Below are positions 16,861-26,312 of a stretch of 64,000 bases of DNA, piece after piece. The notes under the pieces were generated by a model. That model was not told where the DNA came from and ran no database searches. It was given only the letters and a program-made list of their open reading frames with translations. A program made the translations under genes and the position numbers. Location of the stretch: positions 1 through 64,000 of the forward strand of contig NZ_JBGTYY010000006.1 of NCBI RefSeq assembly GCF_041807705.1, written 5' to 3'. Source of the DNA: Mannheimia sp041807705. GTDB lineage: Bacteria; Pseudomonadota; Gammaproteobacteria; Enterobacterales; Pasteurellaceae. Numbering within the stretch: position 1 is the first letter of the stretch; each line of letters begins with the position of its first letter.

Positions 16861-18372
16861 TTACTCTTCAGCGTCTTCTTTCGCCCATTCTAATGAACGG
16901 CGAACCGCTTTTTTCCAGCCTTTATAGCGTTTCGCTCGTTTTTCTTGATCGCCATCTGGTGTGAAGGTTTTTTCAACTTCGGCTTTGTCTTTCAGCTCTT
17001 CCAAATCTTTCCAGAAGCCAACTGCAATACCTGCAAGATAAGCCGCACCTAACGCTGTTACTTCTTTGACTTTCGGGCGTTCAACTTTGGTATCTAAAAT
17101 ATCGGCTTGGAATTGCATTAAGAAGTTATTCGCTGTTGCACCACCATCAACACGCAATGCTTGAAGTTTTGCTTTTGAATCAGACTGCATTGCTTCTAAC
17201 ACATCACGGGTTTGGTAAGCGATAGATTCTAAGGTTGCACGCACAATATGATTTCGGTTTGAGCCACGAGTTAAGCCGAAGATTGCACCTCGTGCATACG
17301 GATCCCAATATGGTGCTCCTAAGCCAGTGAATGCTGGCACAACGTAAACACCATTTGAGCTATCTTCTTTCGTTGCAAAATATTCGCTATCGAAACTGTC
17401 GTGAACAATTTTCAGCTCATCACGCAACCATTGAATTGAAGCCCCTGCAATAAAGACAGAGCCTTCTAACGCATATTCAGGTTCGCCTTTTGCGTTACAA
17501 GCAATGGTGGTTAATAAGCCGTTTTCGGACTGAATAGCGGTGTTCCCTGTGTGCATTAGCATAAAACAGCCCGTGCCGTAGGTATTTTTCGCTTGTCCCT
17601 CTTTCACGCATAAATGGCCGTAAAGAGCCGCTTGCTGGTCGCCTGCGATACCTGCAATTGGAATACGCACACCGCCTTGTCCGCCGATATTGGTTTTGCC
17701 GTAAATTTCGGAGGAGTTTTTCACTTCAGGTAGCATTGAGCGTGGAATGTTGAGCAATTCCAACATTTTGTCGTCCCATTGTTTGGTGTGAATGTTAAAT
17801 AACATTGTACGAGAAGCGTTGGTATAATCGGTAATATGCACACGCCCTTGTGTTAATTTCCACACAAGCCAAGTATCGACGGTACCGAATAATAACTCAC
17901 CACGTTCCGCTTTTTCTCTTGCACCTTCCACGTTATCTAAAATCCATTTTACTTTTGTGCCAGAGAAGTAGGGATCAACCACCAAACCTGTGGTTTTACG
18001 GATATATTCCTCGTGTCCGTCCGCTTTTAATTTATCGGTAATATCCGATGTGCGACGACATTGCCACACAATCGCATTATAAACAGGTTTACCGCTTTCC
18101 TTTTCCCACACAATCGTGGTTTCACGCTGGTTGGTAATCCCTATTGCAGCAATGCTATCAGGGCTAATGCCTGCTTTTGCCACCACTTCATTTAAAGTAG
18201 AGCTTTGGCTAGACCAAATCTCCATCGGATTATGTTCTACCCAACCTGCTTGTGGATAAATCTGGGTAAATTCACGTTGTGCCACTTCAACAACATTGGC
18301 ATTTTTATCTAATAATACCGCACGGGAGCTGGTTGTACCTTGATCAAGGGCGATGATGTATTGTTTGTCCAT
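16861..18372 (-). CDS. glpK: Glycerol kinase
   Basis: The 503-residue FGGY kinase begins IIALDQGTTSSRAVLLDKN. It carries NQRETTIVWEK (about 81-91) and the C-terminal LRVDGGATANNFLMQFQADI. It phosphorylates glycerol to sn-glycerol-3-phosphate. Length equals E. coli GlpK (502). It lies three bases after glpF and has an AGGAG ribosome site, so glpF-glpK is one transcript. No glpX or glpD lies next to it. Confidence 0.97.
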   Translation of the reverse strand: MDKQYIIALDQGTTSSRAVLLDKNANVVEVAQREFTQIYPQAGWVEHNPMEIWSSQSSTLNEVVAKAGISPDSIAAIGITNQRETTIVWEKESGKPVYNAIVWQCRRTSDITDKLKADGHEEYIRKTTGLVVDPYFSGTKVKWILDNVEGAREKAERGELLFGTVDTWLVWKLTQGRVHITDYTNASRTMLFNIHTKQWDDKMLELLNIPRSMLPEVKNSSEIYGKTNIGGQGGVRIPIAGIAGDQQAALYGHLCVKEGQAKNTYGTGCFMLMHTGNTAIQSENGLLTTIACNAKGEPEYALEGSVFIAGASIQWLRDELKIVHDSFDSEYFATKEDSSNGVYVVPAFTGLGAPYWDPYARGAIFGLTRGSNRNHIVRATLESIAYQTRDVLEAMQSDSKAKLQALRVDGGATANNFLMQFQADILDTKVERPKVKEVTALGAAYLAGIAVGFWKDLEELKDKAEVEKTFTPDGDQEKRAKRYKGWKKAVRRSLEWAKEDAEE

Positions 18373-18375
18373 AGA

Positions 18376-19161
18376 TTACTCCTGATTATTTGCTGGAAGA
18401 TTTTTATGAATAAGATTTTTATAGCCCCAAGCACCGAATAACGCACCGCAGATTGGAGCAACAATTGGAATAATGAAATAAGGGATTTCTTTACCACCTG
18501 TGAGTGCAACTTCACCCCAACCGGCAAGGAAAGCAAAGAGTTTCGGGCCGAAATCACGGGCAGGGTTCATCGCAAAGCCGGTTAATGGGCCTGTTGCCCC
18601 ACCAATTACCGCAATCAATAAACCGACGAGTAATGCCGCTAAGGCTTTATTCGGCAAGCCGTTTTTATCATCACCAATGGCTAAAATGGTGGACATCAAC
18701 ACGGCTGTAATCACAAATTCAACAATAAAGGCAGTAACTAACGTGATACTTGGATTTGGATAAGTTGAGAATACGCCTGCAAGACCAACTGTTTCTCCTC
18801 GAACCAGACTTTGAGCGGCTTCGGTTGCAATAAAGAGATCGCTATACATAAAGTAGATAAGTGCAACTGAGCAGAAAGCCCCTGCTACTTGAGCGATGAT
18901 GTAAGGTAAAATTTTGTGTTTTTCAAAACCGTAAAATGTAGCAAGAGCAATCGTTACAGCGGGGTTCAAGTGTGCGCCAGAAATACCGGCAGAAATATAA
19001 ATTGCCATTGAAACACCAAGCCCCCAAACAATCGCAATTTCCCATAAACCAAAACTAGCTCCAGCCACTTGTGCCGCAGCTACACAGCCTGCACCAAAGA
19101 AAAGAATGAAAGCTGTACCGATAAATTCACCGATACAAGCATTGCGTAAGGTTCTGTCCAT
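18376..19161 (-). CDS. glpF: Glycerol uptake facilitator (aquaglyceroporin)
   Basis: The 261-residue channel has six membrane segments and the two NPA boxes of the MIP family: SGAHLNPAVT (N66) and GFAMNPARDFGP (N199). The Asp after the second NPAR (D203) is typical of glycerol-conducting members. The reading frame opens upstream at 19293, but AAGGGGAACG before the ATG at 19161 sets the start and the family length. It supplies glycerol to GlpK, encoded immediately downstream. Confidence 0.96.
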   Translation of the reverse strand: MDRTLRNACIGEFIGTAFILFFGAGCVAAAQVAGASFGLWEIAIVWGLGVSMAIYISAGISGAHLNPAVTIALATFYGFEKHKILPYIIAQVAGAFCSVALIYFMYSDLFIATEAAQSLVRGETVGLAGVFSTYPNPSITLVTAFIVEFVITAVLMSTILAIGDDKNGLPNKALAALLVGLLIAVIGGATGPLTGFAMNPARDFGPKLFAFLAGWGEVALTGGKEIPYFIIPIVAPICGALFGAWGYKNLIHKNLPANNQE

Positions 19162-19278
19162 AACGTTCCCCTTAAGAAGAAATGATTGAAAACCAATGAA
19201 AAATGTTTGAAAATGAAAATATTTTCGAGCTGATATTGCCAAAACGCCATTTTTTAAGCAAATAGGAAATGTTAAATT

Positions 19279-19294
19279 TGTGAAATCCATCACA
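19279..19294. promoter_or_regulatory. CRP site in the glpF-crcB divergent gap
   Basis: TGTGA-AATCCA-TCACA is a perfect CRP dyad, 118 bases before glpF and 62 bases before crcB. Control of glpFK is the more likely function. Confidence 0.8.
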
Positions 19295-19355
19295 TTATTT
19301 TTTTAAATCAACTATTTCTAGGTATAATTTTATAAACTATTTTTTAGGACAAAAT

Positions 19356-19730
19356 ATGTACTCGGTTTTTATACTTTCACTTGGTGCAGTACTTGGGGCA
19401 TTGTCTCGCTGGCAATTAGGGGTGTGGCTTAATCCATTACTGAATCAGTTTGCATTAGGCACATTATTAGCGAATTGGATAGGTTGCTTTCTGATTGGCA
19501 TTGCGATGGGCTTTAATTTAGACGATAGCCAAAGATTGCTTTTTATCACAGGCTTTCTTGGTAGTTTCACCACCTTTTCGAGCTTTTCGCTTGAGCTGAG
19601 CGAAAAATTGCTGGCAGGTAAATTATCGCAATTTGGGATAGTGCTAAGTTTACATTTAGTCGGCGGAATTTTACTTACATTGCTAGGTATTCTCATTGTT
19701 CGCTACATTACAAGCGGTTATTTTTCTTAG
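19356..19730 (+). CDS. crcB: Fluoride exporter FluC/CrcB
   Basis: The 124-residue membrane protein has four hydrophobic segments with the family signatures GAVLGALSRWQLG (about 9-21), GTLLANWIGCFLIG (N-rich, about 34-47) and GFLGSFTTFSSFSLE (about 68-82). Dual-topology dimers of this family export fluoride. I looked for a fluoride riboswitch in the short 5' gap and saw none. The end of the gene overlaps an uptake signal (ACAAGCGGT) that encodes part of the C-terminus. Confidence 0.92.
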   Translation: MYSVFILSLGAVLGALSRWQLGVWLNPLLNQFALGTLLANWIGCFLIGIAMGFNLDDSQRLLFITGFLGSFTTFSSFSLELSEKLLAGKLSQFGIVLSLHLVGGILLTLLGILIVRYITSGYFS

Positions 19731-19745
19731 AAATTTTGCAAATAA

Positions 19746-19768
19746 AAACCTCCCATTTGGGAGGCTTT
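19746..19768. terminator. Bidirectional terminator between crcB and dcuB
   Basis: AAAACCTCCCA-TT-TGGGAGGCTTT forms a short GC-rich hairpin with A and T tracts on both sides, between two convergent genes. Confidence 0.8.
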
Positions 19769-19775
19769 ATTGAAC

Positions 19776-21098
19776 TTAAAGCAGGATATTTGAGAGTAAT
19801 AAACCAAATCCAATGCTGAAAATCATACTGAGTAAACCTGGCAACATAAAGCTATGGTTGAAAATATATTTACCAATGCGAGTTGTGCCTGTTGTATCAA
19901 AGTCGATTGAAGCAATAATCGGACCGTAGTTTGGAATGAAGAAGTAACCGTTTACCGCCACAAACACCCCGATTAGAACAGGTGCTGGGATACCGATAGC
20001 AATCGCCACAGGGAATAGTGTAGCAACGGTTGCACCTTGACTGTTTACCAATATAGAAAGCACGAATAATGCGAAAGCGAACGCCCAAGGTGCAGTTTCA
20101 ACTAAGCCTGATACCATTGATTTCACTTCATCCATATGACCTTGCATTAGTGTATCACCTAACCACGCAATACCGAAGATTGCAATTACTGCACGCATAC
20201 CAGCGTGGAAAACTGAGCCTTTGGTAATTTCATTGCTATCTGGTTTGCAAAGTAAAATAATTAATGCACCTACGCTTAACATTACGATTTCAATGGTGTG
20301 AGCCATACCCATTGGTTTACCATCAAACACAGGGCGAAGTGCCGGCATTGCACCCATTAATACTACTAACAATGCACCGAATAGGAATAAGCCAACGGAT
20401 AATTTTGCAGTTGGTTTTAACGGTAATTCAGTTGGATTGGTAACCGCATTATTGGCTTTCACATATTCAGGATCTTGTAATAAACGTTGGTAATTCGGGT
20501 CATCTTTTAACTCTTTGCCCATTTTGTTTACGAATACGCAAGCTAAACCTAAACCTAATAATGTTGAAGGAATGGTTACACTTAATACATCGCCTAAATG
20601 AATGCCTTGTGGCTCAAGGAATGCAACTACCGCAACCACCGCTGCGGCAATCGGGCTTGCTACAATAGCAAATTGTGAAGCAATTACCGCCATTGAGAGC
20701 GGACGCTCAGGGCGAATACCGTTATGACGGCTTACCTCTGCAATTACAGGCAATACAGAATACGCAACGTGCCCTGTACCTGCCAGCACGGTAAATGTCC
20801 AAGTTACAAGTGGTGCAATAAAGGTAATGTGTTTTGGATTTTTACGCAAAATGCGAGTTGCGATTTTGATCATATAATCCAAACCACCAGCGGCTTGCAT
20901 TGCGGCGGCAGCTGCAACGACAGCCATAATCATAAACATTACATCAATAGGTAATCCTGCCGGTTTTAAGCCAAAGCCAAATGACAAAATAGCTAAACCT
21001 AAACCACCAAATACCCCTAAACCGATACCACCAACACGGGCACCGACCAAGATACATAGTAACACTATGGCAAATTGGATAAAAAACATAGCAGACAT
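19776..21098 (-). CDS. dcuB: Anaerobic C4-dicarboxylate antiporter DcuB type
   Basis: The 440-residue transporter is hydrophobic throughout, with DcuA/DcuB features such as GLKPAGLPIDVMFMIMAVV (about 47-65), VLAGTGHVAYSVLPVIAEVSRHNGIRPERPL (about 110-140) and a C-terminal YFFIPNYGPIIASIDFDTTGTT. It exchanges fumarate or aspartate for succinate during anaerobic respiration. The frame opens at 21161, but an AGGAGC ribosome site places the start at 21098. DcuA versus DcuB cannot be fully separated by eye; Haemophilus carries a DcuB. No clear FNR box was seen upstream. Confidence 0.9.
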   Translation of the reverse strand: MSAMFFIQFAIVLLCILVGARVGGIGLGVFGGLGLAILSFGFGLKPAGLPIDVMFMIMAVVAAAAAMQAAGGLDYMIKIATRILRKNPKHITFIAPLVTWTFTVLAGTGHVAYSVLPVIAEVSRHNGIRPERPLSMAVIASQFAIVASPIAAAVVAVVAFLEPQGIHLGDVLSVTIPSTLLGLGLACVFVNKMGKELKDDPNYQRLLQDPEYVKANNAVTNPTELPLKPTAKLSVGLFLFGALLVVLMGAMPALRPVFDGKPMGMAHTIEIVMLSVGALIILLCKPDSNEITKGSVFHAGMRAVIAIFGIAWLGDTLMQGHMDEVKSMVSGLVETAPWAFAFALFVLSILVNSQGATVATLFPVAIAIGIPAPVLIGVFVAVNGYFFIPNYGPIIASIDFDTTGTTRIGKYIFNHSFMLPGLLSMIFSIGFGLLLSNILL

Positions 21099-21238
21099 AA
21101 TTTTGCTCCTAGTAAGATTGTAAAAATACATTTTTGAAGAAATTAAATTCCTCAAATTCATTGAGATTTACTATATCAATAACTATTTTTAATCTCTATA
21201 ATCTAAATCAATAAATGGTTCGATAATTAGGAAAAAAT

Positions 21239-22063
21239 ATGCAATTCTCAAAAATGCACGGATTGGGCAACGATTTTATGGTAGTAGACGGTGTAACTCA
21301 AAATGTTTATTTAACGAAGGAGATGATTCGCACACTTTCTGACCGTCATCGTGGTATTGGTTTTGACCAACTTTTATTGGTTGAGCCGCCTTACGATCCT
21401 GACTTAGATTTCCACTACCGCATTTTTAATGCAGACGGCAGTGAGGTTTCACAATGTGGCAATGGAGCGAGATGTTTTGCTCGCTTTGTTACGCTCAAAG
21501 GGCTTACTAATAAAAAAGATATTCACGTTAGTACCGCCAAAGGAAAAATGGTGTTAAGTTTGCAAGAGGACGGCAAAGTGCGAGTGAATATGGGAGAGCC
21601 AATTTGGGAACCTGTACAAATCCCATTTACAGCGAATAAGTTTGAGAAAAATTACATTCTGAGAACTGATTTACAAACCGTATTATGCGGTGTGGTTTCA
21701 ATGGGTAATCCGCACTGTGTGTTACAAGTTGATGATGTAAAAAACGCTCCTGTGAATGAACTCGGGCCTCTGCTTGAAAGCCACGAGCGTTTCCCTGAAC
21801 GAGCGAACATTAGCTTTATGCAAGTGGTTGATCGCAATCACGTTAAACTGCGTGTGTATGAGCGTGGAGCAGGGGAAACCCAAGCCTGCGGCAGTGGTGC
21901 GTGTGGCACAGTAGCGGTGGGGATTATGCAAGGTCTGCTCGATAATAAAGTACAGGTTGATTTACCCGGCGGTTCGCTGATTATTGAATGGCAAGGCATC
22001 GGACACCCACTTTATATGACTGGCGATGCAACCCATATTTATGATGGGTTTATTAAGCTGTAA
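21239..22063 (+). CDS. dapF: Diaminopimelate epimerase
   Basis: The 274-residue enzyme has both catalytic cysteines in their family contexts: C73 in NADGSEVSQCGNGARCFARF and C217 in GETQACGSGACGTVAVG. It interconverts LL- and meso-diaminopimelate for lysine and peptidoglycan synthesis. Length equals E. coli DapF (274). An AGGAAAA ribosome site precedes the ATG. It is divergent from dcuB and appears to stand alone. Confidence 0.97.
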   Translation: MQFSKMHGLGNDFMVVDGVTQNVYLTKEMIRTLSDRHRGIGFDQLLLVEPPYDPDLDFHYRIFNADGSEVSQCGNGARCFARFVTLKGLTNKKDIHVSTAKGKMVLSLQEDGKVRVNMGEPIWEPVQIPFTANKFEKNYILRTDLQTVLCGVVSMGNPHCVLQVDDVKNAPVNELGPLLESHERFPERANISFMQVVDRNHVKLRVYERGAGETQACGSGACGTVAVGIMQGLLDNKVQVDLPGGSLIIEWQGIGHPLYMTGDATHIYDGFIKL

Positions 22064-22072
22064 TTACAAAAC

Positions 22073-22096
22073 GTAGGGGCGAATCACATTCGTCCC
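22073..22096. repeat. GTAGGGGCGAAT palindromic element after dapF
   Basis: GGGGCGAAT-CAC-ATTCGTCCC is a near-perfect palindrome of the GTAGGG family, in the convergent gap between dapF and the hydrolase gene. It may serve as a terminator although no T tract follows. Confidence 0.65.
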
Positions 22097-22133
22097 AACA
22101 ATTCTATACAGATTACCATTAAACAGATTTTGA

Positions 22134-22673
22134 CTAAACCAATTTCTTCACCAACTCCAACACCACAGGCAATTCCGTTACCCCTTCTCTATCTAAGAAA
22201 TGCCCGCCTTGATTAAGGCGAATGTAGTCCGCTTGCAAATGTTGAGCGAGAGCATCGCTATATTTATGGTTTACCACTTTATCGTCTAACGTGCTGACCA
22301 CATAGCTTGGAAAATGCGATACGCTCGGCAAAATCGCATAATAATTTGTAAAGGCAGAAAGTTCGGGTAAATTCTCGACAGGTTGATAGAAGCCTGACAC
22401 AAACACCGCTCCTTTAATTTTGGCGAAATTTTTCGCTAAAAAATTCAAAATAGCGATACAGCCTAAACTATGCCCCACAAAAATGGTTTGATCAGTAAGT
22501 TCCACATTTTGTGCAAGATGATTTAACCAGCCGTCTAATGATGGATTTTCCGAATTTGGCATATTCAGCCGCTCGCAACTTACGCCACATTTTTCAAGCT
22601 CTTGCTCTAGCCAAGGAAACCAATGTTTATCGGCATTTGCCGTATAACCGTGTACAATATAAACCTGTGCCAT
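22134..22673 (-). CDS. RBBP9/YdeN family serine hydrolase
   Basis: This 179-residue alpha/beta hydrolase has the nucleophile elbow FVGHSLGCIAIL (S69), an Asp-containing loop STLDDKVV near residue 130 and a terminal His in NQGGHFLDREG. The small size, the opening VYIVHGYTANADKHWFPWLE and the triad match RBBP9/YdeN hydrolases. The natural substrate of this family is not settled. The start has AGGAGGAAAA just upstream. Its 5' end is divergent from the SMR gene. Confidence 0.85.
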   Translation of the reverse strand: MAQVYIVHGYTANADKHWFPWLEQELEKCGVSCERLNMPNSENPSLDGWLNHLAQNVELTDQTIFVGHSLGCIAILNFLAKNFAKIKGAVFVSGFYQPVENLPELSAFTNYYAILPSVSHFPSYVVSTLDDKVVNHKYSDALAQHLQADYIRLNQGGHFLDREGVTELPVVLELVKKLV

Positions 22674-22751
22674 TTTTTCCTCCTAATTTGATTAAAGTGA
22701 TTGTAGCAAAAAATGTAGTAATAGCTACAAATACCACTTACAAGGAACTCA

Positions 22752-23075
22752 ATGAACGTTTGGATTTTATTAGCGATTTCAATTTGTTTGGAAATTGCCG
22801 CCACCAACTTATTAAAATTAAGTAACGGATTTACCAAAGCCGTACCAACCATCAGCTCACTCGCTCTGTATGGTTTATCATTTTACTTTCTCTCGATTAT
22901 TTTCCGCACGCTCCCTGTCGGTATTGTGTATGCGGTTTGGTCTGGCGTAGGCATTGTGCTTACCGCCATTGTGGCTTATTTTGCATTTGGACAGAAAATC
23001 GACTTGGCAGGTTTGATTGGCATTACGTTGATTTTAGCTGGTGTGTTGGTAATTAATTTGTTTTCAAAGGCGTGA
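22752..23075 (+). CDS. Small multidrug resistance (SMR) family exporter
   Basis: The 107-residue protein has four membrane helices and the essential membrane-embedded acid E14 in ISICLEIAATNLLKLSNG. The GIVYAVWSGVGIVLTAI segment (about 57-73) is highly typical of EmrE/SugE-type SMR proteins. It would export cationic compounds such as quaternary ammonium by proton antiport as a dimer. EmrE-type is more likely than Gdx-type, but this is not certain. It ends just before an uptake-signal hairpin. Confidence 0.9.
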   Translation: MNVWILLAISICLEIAATNLLKLSNGFTKAVPTISSLALYGLSFYFLSIIFRTLPVGIVYAVWSGVGIVLTAIVAYFAFGQKIDLAGLIGITLILAGVLVINLFSKA

Positions 23076-23076
23076 T

Positions 23077-23134
23077 ACAAGCGGTCATTTTTTGCTAAAA
23101 ATTTGCAAATTTCTAGCAAAAAATGACCGCTTGT
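23077..23134. terminator. Paired uptake-signal hairpin between the SMR gene and xylB
   Basis: ACAAGCGGTCATTTTTTGCTA pairs with TAGCAAAAAATGACCGCTTGT across a 16-base loop. The arms are 21-base perfect complements, each beginning or ending with a full uptake signal. The two flanking genes converge here, so it can serve both. Confidence 0.85.
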
Positions 23135-23152
23135 GATGATTAGAAAGATAAA

Positions 23153-24598
23153 TTATAACCCTTTCAACCGCTGATAAATTTCAGCAAATTTCTGGCGTTT
23201 TTCTTGATATTCGGCATAGCGTACAGGGTTTGGTTGATAAACCTGTTCTAACGGCAACGGCTGGCAGAACGTGGCGATATCCTGATTTGGATTTAACGCA
23301 ATTTGAGCCAGTTTCGCAGCCCCTAATGCCGGGCCAACATCGCCACCTGTGCGGTATTCAAAGGTTTTGCCGCTAATATCGGCAAGCAGTTGTCGCCAGT
23401 AGGCACTTTTTGCCCCACCACCGATGAGGGCTATGTTTTCCGCTTTTACGCCTGTTTCGTGTAACACATCAATACCTTCAGCTAAGGCGAAACTTACGCC
23501 CTCAATCACCGCTTTTGCCATTGTGGCTTGGTTGTCGTTATGGCTTAAGCCCCAGAATACGCCTTTGGCGTATGGGTCATTATGTGGTGTGCGCTCGCCT
23601 GATAAATAAGGTAAGAAAATTGCATCAGAGGCAGTTTGATTCTCCTCAACTTGTTGGAACAAGGTTGGCACATCTTTAACACCTAGCGATTTTACTGCCC
23701 AATCCACCGAAGAAGCCGCACTTAAAATCACCGACATCAAATGCCATCTATCGGGTAAAGCGTGGCAGAAACTATGCACTGCCTTTTGCGGATTTGCGTG
23801 GAATTTATCGCTCACGACAAAATAAACGCCTGATGTGCCGAGCGAGAGCATTGCTTGCCCTGTTTGGTATAAGCCAATACCGATTGCCCCAGCGGCATTA
23901 TCGCCACCGCCTGCTACAATCGGCACGGATTTCATTTTCCATTGCTCGGCAAGGGTTGGGCGTAAATAGCTTGTGATTTGATTACCTTCAAATAATTTAG
24001 GCATATTTTCAATATCTAATCCGCAAGCGTTCAGTAGCGATTTGTTCCAATCTCGTTTACCTACATCAAGCCACATTGTGCCAGAGGCATCAGACATATC
24101 GGAGGCGTATTCACCACTCATTACTAAGCGGAGATAATCTTTTGGCAACAATACTTTGCTGACTTTTTCGGCAATGTCTGGCTGGTGCTTATCAACCCAA
24201 CGCAATTTCGGAGCGGTAAAGCCCGGCATCATCAGATTACCTGTAATTTCACGGCTGTTTGGCACAAGTTGTTCTAACTCTTCACATTCCGCAAAACTGC
24301 GACCATCGTTCCATAAAATGGCAGGGGAAAGCACATTGTCCGCATTGTTTAACAAGGTTGCTCCGTGCATTTGCCCTGTTAAGCCAATGGCTTTTACACC
24401 GCTTAAATCTTGTTGATGAGCTAATTCAAGCATTGCTTCATTGGTGGCATTCCACCAATCTTGCGGATTTTGTTCAGACCACAATGGCTTCGGGCGAGAA
24501 ATCGGGAGTGATTTTTGGGTAATGGCAATAATGTGTTGATTTTCATCGAGTAACACGACTTTCACACCCGATGTGCCGAGATCGATTCCAATGTACAT
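23153..24598 (-). CDS. xylB: Xylulokinase
   Basis: The 481-residue FGGY kinase begins MYIGIDLGTSGVKVVLLDE. It has GLTGQMHGATLL (about 72-83), ILWNDGR and the C-terminal IALIGGGAKSAYWRQLLADI. It phosphorylates D-xylulose to xylulose-5-phosphate. Length matches E. coli XylB (484). It lies downstream of xylA with a gap of about 150 bases that includes an uptake signal and a CCCTCTTT palindrome. The ribosome site is AAGGAAT. Confidence 0.96.
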   Translation of the reverse strand: MYIGIDLGTSGVKVVLLDENQHIIAITQKSLPISRPKPLWSEQNPQDWWNATNEAMLELAHQQDLSGVKAIGLTGQMHGATLLNNADNVLSPAILWNDGRSFAECEELEQLVPNSREITGNLMMPGFTAPKLRWVDKHQPDIAEKVSKVLLPKDYLRLVMSGEYASDMSDASGTMWLDVGKRDWNKSLLNACGLDIENMPKLFEGNQITSYLRPTLAEQWKMKSVPIVAGGGDNAAGAIGIGLYQTGQAMLSLGTSGVYFVVSDKFHANPQKAVHSFCHALPDRWHLMSVILSAASSVDWAVKSLGVKDVPTLFQQVEENQTASDAIFLPYLSGERTPHNDPYAKGVFWGLSHNDNQATMAKAVIEGVSFALAEGIDVLHETGVKAENIALIGGGAKSAYWRQLLADISGKTFEYRTGGDVGPALGAAKLAQIALNPNQDIATFCQPLPLEQVYQPNPVRYAEYQEKRQKFAEIYQRLKGL

Positions 24599-24667
24599 AA
24601 ATATTCCTTTGTTATTGAATACAAGCGGTCATTTTATTCGGAACATTTGCAATTTTAAGTTTTGGAG

Positions 24668-24702
24668 ATCTATCACCCCTCTTTGCTAAAGAGGGGGATC
24701 AG
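24668..24702. repeat. CCCTCTTT-type palindrome between xylA and xylB
   Basis: CCCCTCTTTGCTAAAGAGGGG is a palindromic intergenic element. A near-identical one occurs at 44609-44636. It may weaken readthrough from xylA into xylB. Confidence 0.6.
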
Positions 24703-24750
24703 ATCGAGCTTAACTTTGCAAAAAATTGATAAAAAACAACCGCTTGTAGA

Positions 24751-26070
24751 TTAACGATAAATATAGCTATTTACCAAGTTTTCCAAGTATTCTTGCTGAC
24801 CTGAAACAGGTTTCGGATCTAACGCTTGGTTTTCCACGATTTTCGCCAAATCTTCTAAACTTGCTTTGCCGTTTAGAATTTGCTGACCTAAATCTTTATC
24901 CCAGCCTGCGTAGCGATTATCCACCACTTTTTGTAATGCTTGATCTTCAATCATTTTCGCTGCACGTTTGAGTGAAAGGGCTAACACATCAATCGATCCA
25001 ATGTGTGCGTGGAATAGATCATAAGGGTCGGTACTTTGGCGGCGGATTTTTGCATCAAAGTTGAAGCCACCTGTAGTGAAACCGCCTGCTTTTAAGATTT
25101 CATACATCACAAGGGTGTTTTCTTCCACGCTGTTCGGGAATTGGTCGGTATCCCAGCCTAATTGTGGATCGCCACGGTTTGCATCAATTGAGCCGAAAAT
25201 ATCTAACGCTGTTGCAGTGGCGATTTCGTGTTGGAAAGTGTGTCCTGCAAGGGTGGCGTGGTTGGCTTCAATGTTTACTTTGATCTCTTTTTCTAGACCA
25301 AACTGTTTTAAGAAACCGTAAACGGTGGCAACATCGTAGTCATATTGATGTTTGGTTGGTTCTTGTGGTTTTGGCTCAATTAATAAAGTGCCGTTAAAAC
25401 CGATTTTGTGTTTATGTTCCACCACTAACTGCATAAAGCGACCGATTTGTTCACGCTCACGTTTTAAGTCAGTGTTGAGTAGGGTTTCATAACCTTCACG
25501 TCCGCCCCATAATACATAATTTTCGCCGCCTAAGCGTTTGGTTGCGTTCATTGCGGTAAAGACTTGTGCTGCCGCCCATGCAAAGACTTCCGGATTCGGA
25601 TTGGTTGAAGCACCCGACATATAGCGAGGATTGGTAAAGCAGTTCGCCGTACCCCATAATAATTTCACGCCTGTTTCAGCTTGTTTTTGCTCTAAAATAT
25701 CCACAATAGTGTTGAAATTGTGTTGATATTCTTTGAAGTTATTGCCTTCTGGGGCAATATCCACATCGTGGAAACAGTAGTAAGGAATGCCTAATTTTTG
25801 GAAAAATTCAAAGGCAATTTCCGCTTTTTGCTTCGCACCTTGCAATAAATCGCCTGTTTTTTGCCAGCTTCTGTCAAGTGAACCCACACCAAACATATCA
25901 TTACCTGTCCAGCAGAATGTGTGCCAATAGCAAACCGCTAAACGCAGATGTTCTGCCATTGTTTTTCCTAAAATTACTTCATTTGGGTTGTAATGTTTGA
26001 ATGCAAACGGATTGGTTGAGTTTGCTCCTTCAAATTGGACTTTCGAGATTTTGTCAAAATAGTTAGACAT
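24751..26070 (-). CDS. xylA: Xylose isomerase
   Basis: The 439-residue enzyme has the expected family segments: YYCFHDVDIAPEG with the catalytic His (about 97-109), KVNIEANHATLAGHTFQHE with metal-binding Glu and His, and GSIDANRGDPQLGWDTDQFP. It converts D-xylose to D-xylulose. Length equals E. coli XylA (440). The frame opens at 26139, but AGGAGC before the ATG at 26070 fixes the start. It is divergent from xylFGH over a 242-base regulatory region. Confidence 0.97.
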   Translation of the reverse strand: MSNYFDKISKVQFEGANSTNPFAFKHYNPNEVILGKTMAEHLRLAVCYWHTFCWTGNDMFGVGSLDRSWQKTGDLLQGAKQKAEIAFEFFQKLGIPYYCFHDVDIAPEGNNFKEYQHNFNTIVDILEQKQAETGVKLLWGTANCFTNPRYMSGASTNPNPEVFAWAAAQVFTAMNATKRLGGENYVLWGGREGYETLLNTDLKREREQIGRFMQLVVEHKHKIGFNGTLLIEPKPQEPTKHQYDYDVATVYGFLKQFGLEKEIKVNIEANHATLAGHTFQHEIATATALDIFGSIDANRGDPQLGWDTDQFPNSVEENTLVMYEILKAGGFTTGGFNFDAKIRRQSTDPYDLFHAHIGSIDVLALSLKRAAKMIEDQALQKVVDNRYAGWDKDLGQQILNGKASLEDLAKIVENQALDPKPVSGQQEYLENLVNSYIYR

Positions 26071-26177
26071 AATAATGCTCCTCTGAATTGGAAAATAATC
26101 TTTCGGCGACATCATCGGAAAATTACGCAAAACCTTCAATTACGATATTTCGTTTTTTGATTTAGATTATTGGTTAA

Positions 26178-26193
26178 TGTGGCGTAGATCACA
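26178..26193. promoter_or_regulatory. CRP-like site between xylA and xylF
   Basis: TGTGG-CGTAGA-TCACA differs from the CRP dyad at one conserved base. It lies midway between the two divergent starts, 107 bases from xylA and 119 bases from xylF, as expected for shared catabolite activation. XylR sites probably flank it, but I could not fix them by eye. Confidence 0.7.
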
Positions 26194-26312
26194 AAAGTGA
26201 AAAATCATAATGATATTAATAAATATGATAATTGAACTTCATTTGAAATCAGCCCAGACTGCTTACGGGCGAAACAGATGCTCACACATTTTCATAACCA
26301 ATGAGGTGAACT

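Noticed and set aside
19295..19355. Fluoride riboswitch before crcB
   Set aside because: I saw no pseudoknot-like conserved core. The gap is short and AT-rich.
21099..21238. FNR box upstream of dcuB
   Set aside because: TTGA and ATCAA half-sites are present but with eight rather than four bases between them.
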